A DNA stretch of 64,000 nt from Streptomyces bikiniensis (lineage in GTDB: Bacteria; Actinomycetota; Actinomycetes; Streptomycetales; Streptomycetaceae): NCBI GenBank assembly GCA_000716465.1, contig JNWL01000017.1, positions 45,337 through 109,336 on the forward strand. The letters are read 5' to 3'. A program made the position numbers and the translations under genes. The notes under the pieces are model-generated. The model saw only the letters and a program-made list of their open reading frames with translations. It was not told where the DNA came from and ran no database searches. This document shows positions 38,787 to 46,873 of the stretch, piece after piece (the stretch's first letter is position 1; the number at the start of each line of letters is the position of its first letter).

Positions 38787-39818
38787 ATGACCGATCTGCA
38801 CCCCTTCATCGCGGGCCTCCCCAAGGCCGAGCTGCACGTCCACCACGTGGGCTCCGCCTCGCCCCGGATCGTCGCCGAGCTCGCGGCCCGCCACCCGGAC
38901 TCCAAGGTCCCCACGGACCCGGAGGCCCTGGCCGACTACTTCACGTTCACCGACTTCGCGCACTTCATCGACGTCTACCTGTCGGTCGTGGACCTGGTCC
39001 GCACCCCCGAGGACGTCCGGCTGCTGACCTTCGAGGTCGCCCGGGACATGGCCCGGCAGAACGTCCGCTACGCGGAGCTGACCATCACCCCCTACTCCTC
39101 CACCCGCCGGGGCATCGACGAGAACGCGTTCATGGACGCGATCGAGGACGCCCGCAAGGCGGCCGAGGCCGAGTTCGGCACGGTCCTGCGCTGGTGCTTC
39201 GACATCCCCGGCGAGGCCGGGCTCGAAGCCGCCGAGGAGACCGCGCGGCTGGCCACCACCGAGGGGCTGCGCCCGGAGGGCCTGGTCTCCTTCGGTCTCG
39301 GCGGCCCGGAGATCGGGGTGCCGCGCCCGCAGTTCAAGCCGTACTTCGACCGGGCCCGGGCGGCCGGTCTGCGCTCCGTGCCGCACGCGGGCGAGACGAC
39401 CGGCCCGGAGACCGTCTGGGACGCGATCCGCGAGCTGGGCGCCGAGCGCATCGGGCACGGCACCAGCTCCGTGCGGGACCCGGAGCTCCTGGCGTACCTG
39501 GCCGGGCACCGGATCGCCCTGGAGGTCTGTCCGACCTCCAACATCGCCACCCGGGCCGTCGCCACCCTGGACGAGCACCCGATCCGGCAGATGGTGGACG
39601 CGGGGGTCCTGGTCACCGTCAACAGCGACGACCCGCCGATGTTCGGCACCGACCTGAACAACGAGTACGCGGTCGCCGCCCGGCTCCTCGACCTCGACGA
39701 GCGCGGTCTCGCCGCCCTCGCGAAGAACGCGGTGGAGGCCTCCTTCCTGGACGGGGCCGGCAAGGCCCGGATCGCCGCCGAGATCGACGCGTACACCGAG
39801 GCGTGGCAGGCCCGCTGA
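38787..39818 (+). CDS. Adenosine deaminase family protein, probable 6-aminodeoxyfutalosine deaminase
   Basis: 343 residues of the metal-dependent deaminase superfamily. The first metal motif is ELHVHHVGSASP in place of the classical HTHLxGS. Further ligands are SVPHAGETTG, the GHG of RIGHGTSSV and the Asp in VNSDDPPMFG. I recall that Streptomyces members with this HVHHVGS start deaminate 6-aminodeoxyfutalosine in the futalosine route to menaquinone, not adenosine; that is transferred knowledge. No other mqn gene is in the window. The ATG has no strong ribosome site. Confidence 0.85.
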   Translation: MTDLHPFIAGLPKAELHVHHVGSASPRIVAELAARHPDSKVPTDPEALADYFTFTDFAHFIDVYLSVVDLVRTPEDVRLLTFEVARDMARQNVRYAELTITPYSSTRRGIDENAFMDAIEDARKAAEAEFGTVLRWCFDIPGEAGLEAAEETARLATTEGLRPEGLVSFGLGGPEIGVPRPQFKPYFDRARAAGLRSVPHAGETTGPETVWDAIRELGAERIGHGTSSVRDPELLAYLAGHRIALEVCPTSNIATRAVATLDEHPIRQMVDAGVLVTVNSDDPPMFGTDLNNEYAVAARLLDLDERGLAALAKNAVEASFLDGAGKARIAAEIDAYTEAWQAR

Positions 39819-39886
39819 CGACACGGGAGGCCGCCGGGGCCCGCGCACCGGCGACACCGGCGGTCGTCCCCGGCCACAATGGCCCC

Positions 39887-40573
39887 ATGCGATCCGTCAC
39901 TGCCGTGGGCCACCGCGGCGACCCGTACCGCTTCCGCGAGAACACGCTCCGTTCGATCTCCTCGGCGATCGAACGGGGCGCGGACGCGGTCGAGGTGGAC
40001 GTCCGGCTGACGAGGGACGGAGTGCCCGTCCTCCTCCACGACGACACCCTCAAGCGCCTCTGGGGCCCGGACCGGGCGCTCTCCGCGCTCACGTACGCGC
40101 AGGTGGAGGAGGTGACGGCGGGCGGGGTGCCGACCCTGCGGGAGGCCCTGCTCGCCGTCGGGGACCACCGGCTGATGCTGGACCTGCCGGGCGGGAACGA
40201 GCACTCGGTCCGGAAGGTCGTCGGCACGGTCCGCGAGTGCGGGGCCGGGGAGCGGGTCTACTACTGCGCCGGGACCGTCGCCATGCTCCAGGTGCGGGCC
40301 GCCGACCCGGCCGCCGAGATCGCCCTGACCTGGAACTCGCTCGCCCCGCCCCGGCCGGTGCTCCTCAACGCCGTGCGCCCGCGCTGGCTCAACTACCGCT
40401 TCGGCCTGGTGGGCCGGGAGCTGGCCGAGCGGGTGCACCGGGACGGGCTGCTCCTGTCGGCCTGGACGGCGGACACGAAGCGCACGATGCGTAAGCTGAT
40501 CATGAACGGGGCGGACGCGATCACCACGAACCGCGTCGACGCCCTCGCCGCCGTCCTGCGAGAGGACTCCTGA
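39887..40573 (+). CDS. Glycerophosphodiester phosphodiesterase family protein
   Basis: 228 residues, a GDPD-type TIM barrel. The catalytic GHRGDPYRFRENTLRSI (HR, EN), DAVEVDVRLTRDGVPVLLHDD and LLSAWTADTKRTMRKLI are visible. It hydrolyses glycerophosphodiesters to glycerol 3-phosphate and alcohol. A second conserved Trp-stretch (LTWNSLAPP) is typical of the bacterial cytoplasmic class. No signal peptide. It lies 68 bases after the deaminase and two bases before the methyltransferase. Confidence 0.92.
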   Translation: MRSVTAVGHRGDPYRFRENTLRSISSAIERGADAVEVDVRLTRDGVPVLLHDDTLKRLWGPDRALSALTYAQVEEVTAGGVPTLREALLAVGDHRLMLDLPGGNEHSVRKVVGTVRECGAGERVYYCAGTVAMLQVRAADPAAEIALTWNSLAPPRPVLLNAVRPRWLNYRFGLVGRELAERVHRDGLLLSAWTADTKRTMRKLIMNGADAITTNRVDALAAVLREDS

Positions 40574-40574
40574 G

Positions 40575-41396
40575 GTGAACGACAGCGTGAACGACAGCGC
40601 GAGCGCGAACGACAGCGTCGGCGACCGCATCCGCACCGACATCGCCCACAACGCCCGCGTGTGGAACTACTGGCTGGGCGGTAAGGACAACTACCCGGTG
40701 GACCGCGCGGTCGGCGCGCAGGTCACCGGCTTCTACCCGAGCATCGGCGAAGTGGCGCGCGCGGACCGGGCGTTCCTCGGCCGGGTGGTGACCCGTCTGG
40801 CCGCCGAGGAGGGCGTCCGGCAGTTCCTGGACATCGGCACGGGCCTGCCGACCGCCGACAACACCCACGAGGTGGCCCAGCGGGCGGCCCCCGGGTCCCG
40901 GATCGTCTACGTCGACAACGACCCGATCGTCCTCACCCACGCCCGCGCGCTCCTGACGAGCGCGCCGGAAGGCGTCACCGAGTACGTGGACGCCGACGCG
41001 CACGACCCGGAGCACATCCTGGCGGCGGCCTCGGCCACCCTGGACCTGTCCCGCCCGGTCGCGGTGATGATGCTGGGCATCCTCAACTTCATCCTGGACA
41101 CCGACGAGGCCCGCTCCGTCGTACGGACCCTGATGGACGCCGTCCCCTCCGGCAGCTTCCTGGTCCTCACCCACCCCACCCTGGAGCCGGAGCTCGGCGG
41201 CGAGGGCAACAGGGCCGCGATGGCGTTCTGGAACGAGAACGCCACCCCGCCGATCACCGCCCGCACCCGCGCCGAGTTCGCCTCCTTCCTGGACGGTCTC
41301 GACCTCCTCGAACCGGGCATCGTCTCCTGCTCCCGCTGGCGCTCCGAGGAGGGTGCCGTGGTGGCCCAGTTCGGCGCGGTGGGCCGCAAGCCGTAA
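40575..41396 (+). CDS. SAM-dependent methyltransferase, DUF574/Methyltransf_19 family
   Basis: 273 residues. The actinobacterial family is marked by AHNARVWNYWLGGKDNYPVDR near the N-terminus, the SAM-loop FLDIGTGLPTADNTHEVAQ and VYVDNDPIVLTHARALL. These proteins are plentiful in Streptomyces, often with unknown substrates. The GTG start follows the GDPD stop by one base. The first 14 codons contain three near-identical GNDS-like units. The stop overlaps the histidine kinase ATG (TAATG), so coupling is likely. Confidence 0.9.
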   Translation: MNDSVNDSASANDSVGDRIRTDIAHNARVWNYWLGGKDNYPVDRAVGAQVTGFYPSIGEVARADRAFLGRVVTRLAAEEGVRQFLDIGTGLPTADNTHEVAQRAAPGSRIVYVDNDPIVLTHARALLTSAPEGVTEYVDADAHDPEHILAAASATLDLSRPVAVMMLGILNFILDTDEARSVVRTLMDAVPSGSFLVLTHPTLEPELGGEGNRAAMAFWNENATPPITARTRAEFASFLDGLDLLEPGIVSCSRWRSEEGAVVAQFGAVGRKP

Positions 41397-42568
41397 TGGG
41401 CGTACGGGGGGAGGTGCGCGGCGCCCGGGAGCGGGCGCGGACCTGGGCCGCGGACCACCCGCGGGCGGTGGACGCCGGGATCGCGCTCCTGGTCCAGGCG
41501 GCGGTGACGATGCCGTTCGTGGTGCCGCGCCCGCCCGGGTCCGAACCGGCGACCTGGCCGGCGTACGGGCTGATGACGCTGACCGTGCTGCCGCTGGTCT
41601 GGCGCAGGCGCGCGCCGCTGGGCGTGCTGCTCGCGATCCTGGCGACGAGCGCCCTGTACCGCCTCGCGGTGGAGGGGCCGGGGCAGCCGCTGCCGTACAC
41701 CGGGCTCGTCGCCGTCCACACGATCGCCGCGCTCGCGCCCGCGTGGCAGCGGCTCGCCACGGTGGGGCTGCTGGTGGTCGCGGTGCCGGTGTCGGTGTGG
41801 CTCAACACCCGGTCGGCGCGCGAACTGACCTTCTCCCTCTTCGTGTTCGCCGCCGCCTACGTCTTCGGGCGGCTCACGGACGCCCGGCAGCGCGCGCAGC
41901 GGGTCGAGACCGAGCGGGCCGCCGCGCGCGAACGGGCCAGGATCGCCCGGGAGATGCACGACGTCCTGTCGCACGCAGTGAGCCTGATGGTCGTACAGGC
42001 GGAGGCGGGCCCGGTGGCGGTGCGGGCGGCGCCGGAGCGCGCCGAGGCCGCCTTCGAGGCGATCTCGGCGACGGGCCGCGACGCGATGGACCAGCTGCGG
42101 CGGATGCTGGGGGTGCTGCGCGAGGGCGACGGGGCGGCGGCCCCGCGCGGGCCGCAGCCGGACATCGCCGCGATCCCGGCGCTCGTGGAGCGGGTGCGGG
42201 CGGGCGGTCTGGACGTGGCCTACACGACGGAGGGCGGGGTGCGGGCGCTGCCCGCGGCGACCGGCGCGAGCGTCTACCGGATCGTGCAGGAGGCGCTGAC
42301 GAACGTGGTCCGGCACGCGGGCGCCCGTACCGCGGGCGTACGGCTCGCCCACGCGGACGGCGTCCTGCGGGTCACGGTCACCGACGACGGGCGCGGCCCG
42401 CGGCCGGGCTCCGGCGGGCACGGCCTGACGGGCATACGGGAGCGGGCCGCCGCGCACGGCGGGACGGCGGAGACGGGCCCGGGTCCGGGCGGGAAGGGGT
42501 TCGAGGTGCGGGTCCTGCTGCCCGTGCCCGGCACGGTGACCTCGACGAGGGCGGAGGCGGAGGCATGA
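41396..42568 (+). CDS. Two-component sensor histidine kinase, NarL-type partner
   Basis: 390 residues. Four to five transmembrane segments fill the first 160 residues. The HisKA_3 box ARIAREMHDVLSHAVSLM has the phospho-acceptor His188. The HATPase_c domain has VQEALTNVVRHAG (N box) and GGHGLTGIRERA (G box). It senses an unknown membrane signal and phosphorylates the regulator downstream. The reading frame overlaps the regulator start by four bases. Confidence 0.94.
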   Translation: MGVRGEVRGARERARTWAADHPRAVDAGIALLVQAAVTMPFVVPRPPGSEPATWPAYGLMTLTVLPLVWRRRAPLGVLLAILATSALYRLAVEGPGQPLPYTGLVAVHTIAALAPAWQRLATVGLLVVAVPVSVWLNTRSARELTFSLFVFAAAYVFGRLTDARQRAQRVETERAAARERARIAREMHDVLSHAVSLMVVQAEAGPVAVRAAPERAEAAFEAISATGRDAMDQLRRMLGVLREGDGAAAPRGPQPDIAAIPALVERVRAGGLDVAYTTEGGVRALPAATGASVYRIVQEALTNVVRHAGARTAGVRLAHADGVLRVTVTDDGRGPRPGSGGHGLTGIRERAAAHGGTAETGPGPGGKGFEVRVLLPVPGTVTSTRAEAEA

Positions 42569-43230
42569 CGGTCCGGGTGGTGGTCGCGGACGACCAGGAG
42601 CTGGTCCGCGGCGGTTTCGCGATGATCCTGGACGCGCAGCCGGACATCGAGGTGGTGGCGGAGGCCGGGGACGGGACGGAGGCCGTCGAGGCGGTCCGCC
42701 GCCACTCCCCCGACGTGGCGCTGCTCGACATCCGGATGCCCCGGACGGACGGCATCGAGGCCTGCCGGACGATCTGCGCCGAGTCCGGCTGCCGGACGGT
42801 GATGCTCACGACCTTCGACACCGACGCGTACGTGTACGAGGCGCTGCACGCGGGCGCGAGCGGCTTCCTCCTCAAGGACGTGCGGCGGGACGACCTGGTG
42901 CACGCGGTCCGGGTGGTGGCGGCGGGCGACTCGCTGCTCGCGCCGTCGGTGGCCCGGCGCCTGGTGGAGCAGTACACGGCGGGCGGTCCGCGCCGGGCGG
43001 CCCCCGATCCGCGCCTGGACGTGCTCACGGCCCGGGAGCGCGAGACGCTGCTGCTGCTCGCGCGGGGCCTGTCCAACGCGGAGATCGCGGCGGAGCTGGT
43101 CGTCAGCGACCACACGGTGAAGACCCACGTGGGCAACGTCCTCGCGAAGCTGGGCCTGCGCGACCGGATCCAGGCGGTGATCTGCGCGTACGAGACGGGG
43201 CTCGTCGCGGCGGGGACGCCCCGGCCCTGA
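42565..43230 (+). CDS. NarL/FixJ family response regulator
   Basis: 221 residues. The receiver domain holds VVVADDQELVRGG, the phospho-acceptor Asp55 in ALLDIRMPRTDG and the conserved Lys in GFLLKDVRRDD. The C-terminal LuxR-type HTH is LTARERETLLLLARGLSNAE and DHTVKTHVGNVLAKLGLRDR. The start overlaps the kinase stop (ATGA). The nearest candidate target is the serine hydrolase gene 194 bases downstream. Confidence 0.96.
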   Translation: MTVRVVVADDQELVRGGFAMILDAQPDIEVVAEAGDGTEAVEAVRRHSPDVALLDIRMPRTDGIEACRTICAESGCRTVMLTTFDTDAYVYEALHAGASGFLLKDVRRDDLVHAVRVVAAGDSLLAPSVARRLVEQYTAGGPRRAAPDPRLDVLTARERETLLLLARGLSNAEIAAELVVSDHTVKTHVGNVLAKLGLRDRIQAVICAYETGLVAAGTPRP

Positions 43231-43266
43231 GGGGCGCCCCGGTCGCGCGGCCCGCCGGCACTCCGC

Positions 43267-43284
43267 CTCCCCCGCGCGGGGGAG
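43267..43284 (+). terminator. Palindromic hairpin after the response regulator
   Basis: Perfect 18-base palindrome CTCCCCCGCGCGGGGGAG, 37 bases past the regulator stop. Could be a weak terminator of the two-component operon. Confidence 0.4.
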
Positions 43285-43423
43285 ATGACGGCCCGCCCGC
43301 TCCCCCGTGCCGGTGAGGAAACCGCCTCCGGAGGACCGCCCGCGCGGGCGATCCCCGCAACGTCCCCGGTCAGCAGGATGGAGACGTCGAGAACGACGGC
43401 CCACATCCAAGGAGTCGACCGCC

Positions 43424-44599
43424 ATGCGCACATCCGTCCGCACCCTGCTCGCCACCGCCCTGGTCCTGGGCGTCGCCGCCGGTCCGGCGCTCGGCCCGGC
43501 CGTGGCGGCGCAACCGGCCACGGCCGCCCGCCCCGCGCAGGACGCCGGCCTCGCGAAGACGATGGCGGCGGCGATCGCGGGCCTCCCCCGCGCCGACGCG
43601 ACGGCCGCGCTGGTCCGGGTCGGCGGCACGGAGGGGGCCTGGCAGGGGAGCTCGGGCGTCCGCGACCTGGAGTCGGGCGCCCCGGCGGACCCGGCGGGAC
43701 GCTTCCGGGCCGGCTCGGTGACCAAGGTGTTCACGGCGGCGACCGTCCTCCTGCTCGCCGCCGAGCGCCGGATCGACCTGGACCGCCCGGCCCGCGCGTA
43801 CCTGCCGGACCTGGTCCCGGCCCGCTACTCCCGGGTGACCGTCCGGCAGCTCCTGAACCACACCCACGGCATCCCGGCCGCCGACCTGCCGGACCGGACG
43901 GTGGAGGAGGCGTACGAGCACCGCTTCGACGTGCACACCCCCGAGGAGCTGGTCCGCTCGGCGACGGCGCAGCCGCGCGAGTTCCGGCCGGGGACCCGGC
44001 AGCACTACCTGAACATCGGCTACACGATCGCCGGGCTGATCGTGGAGCGGGTCACGGGCGACTCGTACGAGCGCCAGGTGGAGCGGCGGATCCTGCGCCC
44101 GCTCGGACTGGGGGACACCTACCTGCCGGGCGGCGCGTCCGAGATCTCCGGCCCGTACAACCACGGCTACCAGTCGATGCGGCTCGGCGACGGCACGACC
44201 GGTCTGCGGGACGTCTCGGCGTGGGGGACGTCGGACGCCTGGGCGGCGGGGGACCTCGTCTCGACCACGGCGGACCTGGAGCGGTTCACCCGGGCCCTGT
44301 TCGCGGGCCGGGTGGTGCGCGGGCCGCTCCTGGAGGAGATGTTCACGCTGCCGGAGGTGACGGACCTGGAGACCGGCGCCCCGGCCGCGTACTCCGTCGG
44401 CCTGTCGATGAAGCGGCTCGGCGGGCGCGAGGTGTGGGGGAAGACCGGGGGCCGCTGGGGGTACAACGCGGCGATCGGCTCGACCCGGGACGGCTCCCGG
44501 ACGCTCGTCTACGGGGTCAACTCCACCGACGCCAAGGGCCGGGACGCGAACCCGACGGCACTGGGGGTGATGGTGGCGGCGTACGGCCTGCCGGACTGA
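43424..44599 (+). CDS. Secreted serine hydrolase, class C beta-lactamase/D-Ala-D-Ala carboxypeptidase fold
   Basis: 391 residues. A Sec-type signal (VRTLLATALVLGVAAGPALG to VAAQPA) is followed by the penicillin-binding fold. SxxK is in RAGSVTKVFTAATVLL, the second motif is HYLNIGYTIAGLIVERV (YxN), and the third is WGKTGGRWGYNAA (KTG). It probably acts on peptidoglycan peptides, though esterases share the fold. It starts at an ATG with AAGGAG eight bases before. It lies downstream of a two-component system. Confidence 0.9.
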   Translation: MRTSVRTLLATALVLGVAAGPALGPAVAAQPATAARPAQDAGLAKTMAAAIAGLPRADATAALVRVGGTEGAWQGSSGVRDLESGAPADPAGRFRAGSVTKVFTAATVLLLAAERRIDLDRPARAYLPDLVPARYSRVTVRQLLNHTHGIPAADLPDRTVEEAYEHRFDVHTPEELVRSATAQPREFRPGTRQHYLNIGYTIAGLIVERVTGDSYERQVERRILRPLGLGDTYLPGGASEISGPYNHGYQSMRLGDGTTGLRDVSAWGTSDAWAAGDLVSTTADLERFTRALFAGRVVRGPLLEEMFTLPEVTDLETGAPAAYSVGLSMKRLGGREVWGKTGGRWGYNAAIGSTRDGSRTLVYGVNSTDAKGRDANPTALGVMVAAYGLPD

Positions 44600-44625
44600 C
44601 CGCCGGGGCGCGCGGCCGGCGGCCG

Positions 44626-45168
44626 TCAGGCGGCGGGCACGGCCTCCGGGGCCGCCGTCGTCGTGGCGGCCTCCAGACGCTTGATCAGCCGGCGGACGAG
44701 GAGCAGCGGCAGGATGCCGAAGACGCCGAAGGACATGTCGACGACCGACCACCAGAAGGGGATCTCGCGGATCGGGCCGCAGATCAGGGCGAGCGGGATG
44801 ATGCCGACGCAGGCGAGCATGCCGAACTCGACGACCCGGACGTTGCGGACGGGGTCGCGCCAGACGCCGTGGAAGGCGACGGCGATGACCAGGTGGGCGA
44901 AGGCCGGCCAGTCGTTGCCGTAGAGGAGGTAGGGGGCGTCCCGGTCGGCGGTCTCCAGGCCGCCCCGGACCCGGTGGATCCACTCGGCGAGTCCGGGGAG
45001 GGCGTCGGCGACGGGGGCGGCCCAGCCGGTCAGCGCGGAGTCGAGGAGGCGGAGTTCGGTGACGAGCGGGAAGGCGGTGAGTCCGCTCAGGACCAGACAG
45101 ACGACGAAGAGGACCAGCCAGGTGCGGATGCGCTCGAGAAGGGCTCTCGGCCCGTTCGTGTCGGTCAC
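44626..45168 (-). CDS. Conserved membrane protein, unknown function
   Basis: 180 residues with four predicted transmembrane segments: WLVLFVVCLVLSGLTAF, then around APYLLYGNDWPAFAHLVIAVAF, FGMLACVGIIPLALICGP and VVDMSFGVFGILPLLLVRRL. No enzyme motif. Two repeated palindromic sites lie 23-65 bases upstream, so its expression is probably repressible. It converges with the serine hydrolase gene, 27 bases away. Confidence 0.85.
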   Translation of the reverse strand: MTDTNGPRALLERIRTWLVLFVVCLVLSGLTAFPLVTELRLLDSALTGWAAPVADALPGLAEWIHRVRGGLETADRDAPYLLYGNDWPAFAHLVIAVAFHGVWRDPVRNVRVVEFGMLACVGIIPLALICGPIREIPFWWSVVDMSFGVFGILPLLLVRRLIKRLEAATTTAAPEAVPAA

Positions 45169-45190
45169 GGGGACGGCGTACGCCCGCTCT

Positions 45191-45239
45191 GAACGCGTTC
45201 AAAAGTCAGGGGGCCATTTTTTAGAACACGTTCAAAAGT
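45191..45239 (-). promoter_or_regulatory. Twin palindromic operator-like repeats before the 180-aa membrane protein
   Basis: GAACGCGTTCAAAAGT (45191-45206) and GAACACGTTCAAAAGT (45224-45239). They differ at one base and their starts are 33 bp apart, about three helical turns, so both would face the same side. The GAACNCGTTC core is palindromic in the first copy and nearly so in the second. TetR-like regulators bind such sites. The spacer contains TTTTTT. Confidence 0.6.
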
Positions 45240-45564
45240 GCGGGCCGGCCGCCCCGCTCCGGGCGCGGCCACGGTCGCCCCCGCCGCGAGCACGAGCCCC
45301 GCCGGACCGCGCCCCGGCGACGGCGGCGGCGGCGATCACGCCCATCACCCCCACGGCCGCGGTGGATTCGCGCTCGTCGTCCCTCTCGGCCGCTCGCCAC
45401 ACCTCCTCCGGCGCCCCGGGGAAGCGCTCGCGCAGGACGGGCGGGTTCTCCCGGAGCCGGCGCGGCCCGTACGGGAGCTCCTCGGCGTCGTGAACGGCCC
45501 GGGCGAGGAACAGGCCGTACGCGGCAAGGGGGTCGAGGCGCGAGTCCGCCGTGACAGGGCCGGC
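45232..45564 (-). pseudogene. Possible 5'-truncated coding remnant
   Basis: An open frame that continues in the same frame as the PotD-like gene directly after its TGA. The 110 codons read RLDPLAAYGLFLARAVHDAE, ELPYGPRRLRENPPVLRERF and ESTAAVGVMGVIAAAAVAG (a possible membrane segment), then a Gly/Arg tail. The amino-acid pattern looks protein-like in the first 70 codons, but no ATG, GTG or TTG lies in a place that would start it. It may be the end of a lost gene. I do not recognise it. Confidence 0.35.
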
Positions 45565-46755
45565 TCACAGCCCCACGATCGCGTTCCACTTCTTGGCGAA
45601 GGTCAGGCGCTCCTCGGCGGTGACGTCCCGGGCGATGGCGAGCCGGCTCCGCATGGCGGAGTCGGGGAAGATCAGCGGGTCCTCGGCGAGCGCGGCCAGT
45701 TCCTCGTCGCCGGAGTCCGCGAGGACCCGCTGCGCGGCCGGTACGGGGCAGACGTAGTTGACCCAGGCGGCGAGTTCGGCGGCGACCTCGGGATCGTAGT
45801 AGTGGTCGACCAGCTTCTCGGCGTTGGCCTTGTGCCGGGCGAGGTTGGGGACCATGAGGGACTCGGCCCAGAGCTCGGCGCCCTCCTCGGGGACGACGAA
45901 CTCGATGTCGGGGTTGTCGGCCCGGAGCTGGATGACGTCCCCGGAGTACGCCTGGCAGGCCAGGACGTCGCCGGAGGAGAGGTCCTTGATGTAGTCGTTG
46001 CCGGTGAAGCGGCGGATGTGCTTGGCGCGGACGAGCCGCTCGACCCGCTCGCACAGGGCGTGGAAGTCGTCCTCCTTCCAGCGGGTCACGTCGACGCCCT
46101 CGCCCATCATCAGCAGGGCGAAGGACTCGTCGAGCCCGGACAGCAGGGTGACCTTCCCGCGCAGGTCGTCGGCCCACAGCTCGTTGACGGAGCGCAGCTC
46201 CCGGCCGAGCTTCCGGCGGTTGTACGCGATGCCGGTGATGCCGGACTGCCAGGGCACGGTGTGCAGCCGGCCCGGGTCGAAGGCGGGCGAGCGCAGCTGC
46301 GGGTCGAGGTGCGCGGCGACGTTCGGCTGGGCGGCGCGGTCCATCTCCTGGACCCAGCCGAGGCGGACGAAGCGGGCGGCCATCCAGTCGCTGAGGACGA
46401 TCAGGTCCCGCCCGGTCTCCTGGTGGTTCATCAGGGAGGGGCTGATCCTGCCGAAGAACTCGTCGTTGTCGTTGATCTCCTCGGTGTAGCGGACGGATAT
46501 CCCGGTCCGCTCCCGGAAGGCGTCCAGGGTGGGGCGCTTCGACTCGTCGTCCTCGTCGGTGTCGATGTAGAGCGGCCAGTTGGCGAAGTCGAGGATCCGG
46601 TCGCGGGCCGAGAGGTCCCGGGCGGCGGCCCGGTCGCCCTCCTCCACGAAGGCGGCGGGCACCCCGCACCCGGCGAGCAGGGCGGCGGCCCCGGCGCCGC
46701 CCATGCCGCGCAGCAGGGACCGGCGGGACGTGTTCTTCCTGGCTGTCGCTCTCAT
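45565..46755 (-). CDS. PotD-like polyamine-binding lipoprotein, orphan copy
   Basis: 396 residues. The start ATG (MRATARKNTSRRSLLRGMGG) gives a twin-arginine type lipoprotein signal with lipobox LLAGC. The binding fold follows that of the first PotD: FANWPLYIDTDEDDESKRP, DLIVLSDWMAARFVRLGWVQ, RRFTGNDYIKDLSSGDVLA. No permease or ATPase gene is beside it, so it may feed the PotABC system encoded about 10 kb away or act as a sensor. The aldehyde dehydrogenase of the same pathway lies 118 bases upstream. Confidence 0.9.
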   Translation of the reverse strand: MRATARKNTSRRSLLRGMGGAGAAALLAGCGVPAAFVEEGDRAAARDLSARDRILDFANWPLYIDTDEDDESKRPTLDAFRERTGISVRYTEEINDNDEFFGRISPSLMNHQETGRDLIVLSDWMAARFVRLGWVQEMDRAAQPNVAAHLDPQLRSPAFDPGRLHTVPWQSGITGIAYNRRKLGRELRSVNELWADDLRGKVTLLSGLDESFALLMMGEGVDVTRWKEDDFHALCERVERLVRAKHIRRFTGNDYIKDLSSGDVLACQAYSGDVIQLRADNPDIEFVVPEEGAELWAESLMVPNLARHKANAEKLVDHYYDPEVAAELAAWVNYVCPVPAAQRVLADSGDEELAALAEDPLIFPDSAMRSRLAIARDVTAEERLTFAKKWNAIVGL

Positions 46756-46873
46756 CCGGGCAGCATCCCGGCCGGTCGCCTCCCGCGGCAATGGACGGTC
46801 CGTGCGGGCGGTACGCCGCGGCCCCGACACCCTGTCGAGCGGGGTGCCGGGGCCGCGGCCGGATTCCCGGCGA

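Noticed and set aside
45345..45527. Short minus-strand frame of 60 codons in the gap behind the second PotD
   Set aside because: Arg/Pro/Ser-rich composition typical of an out-of-frame reading; the frame continuing from PotD reads much more like protein.
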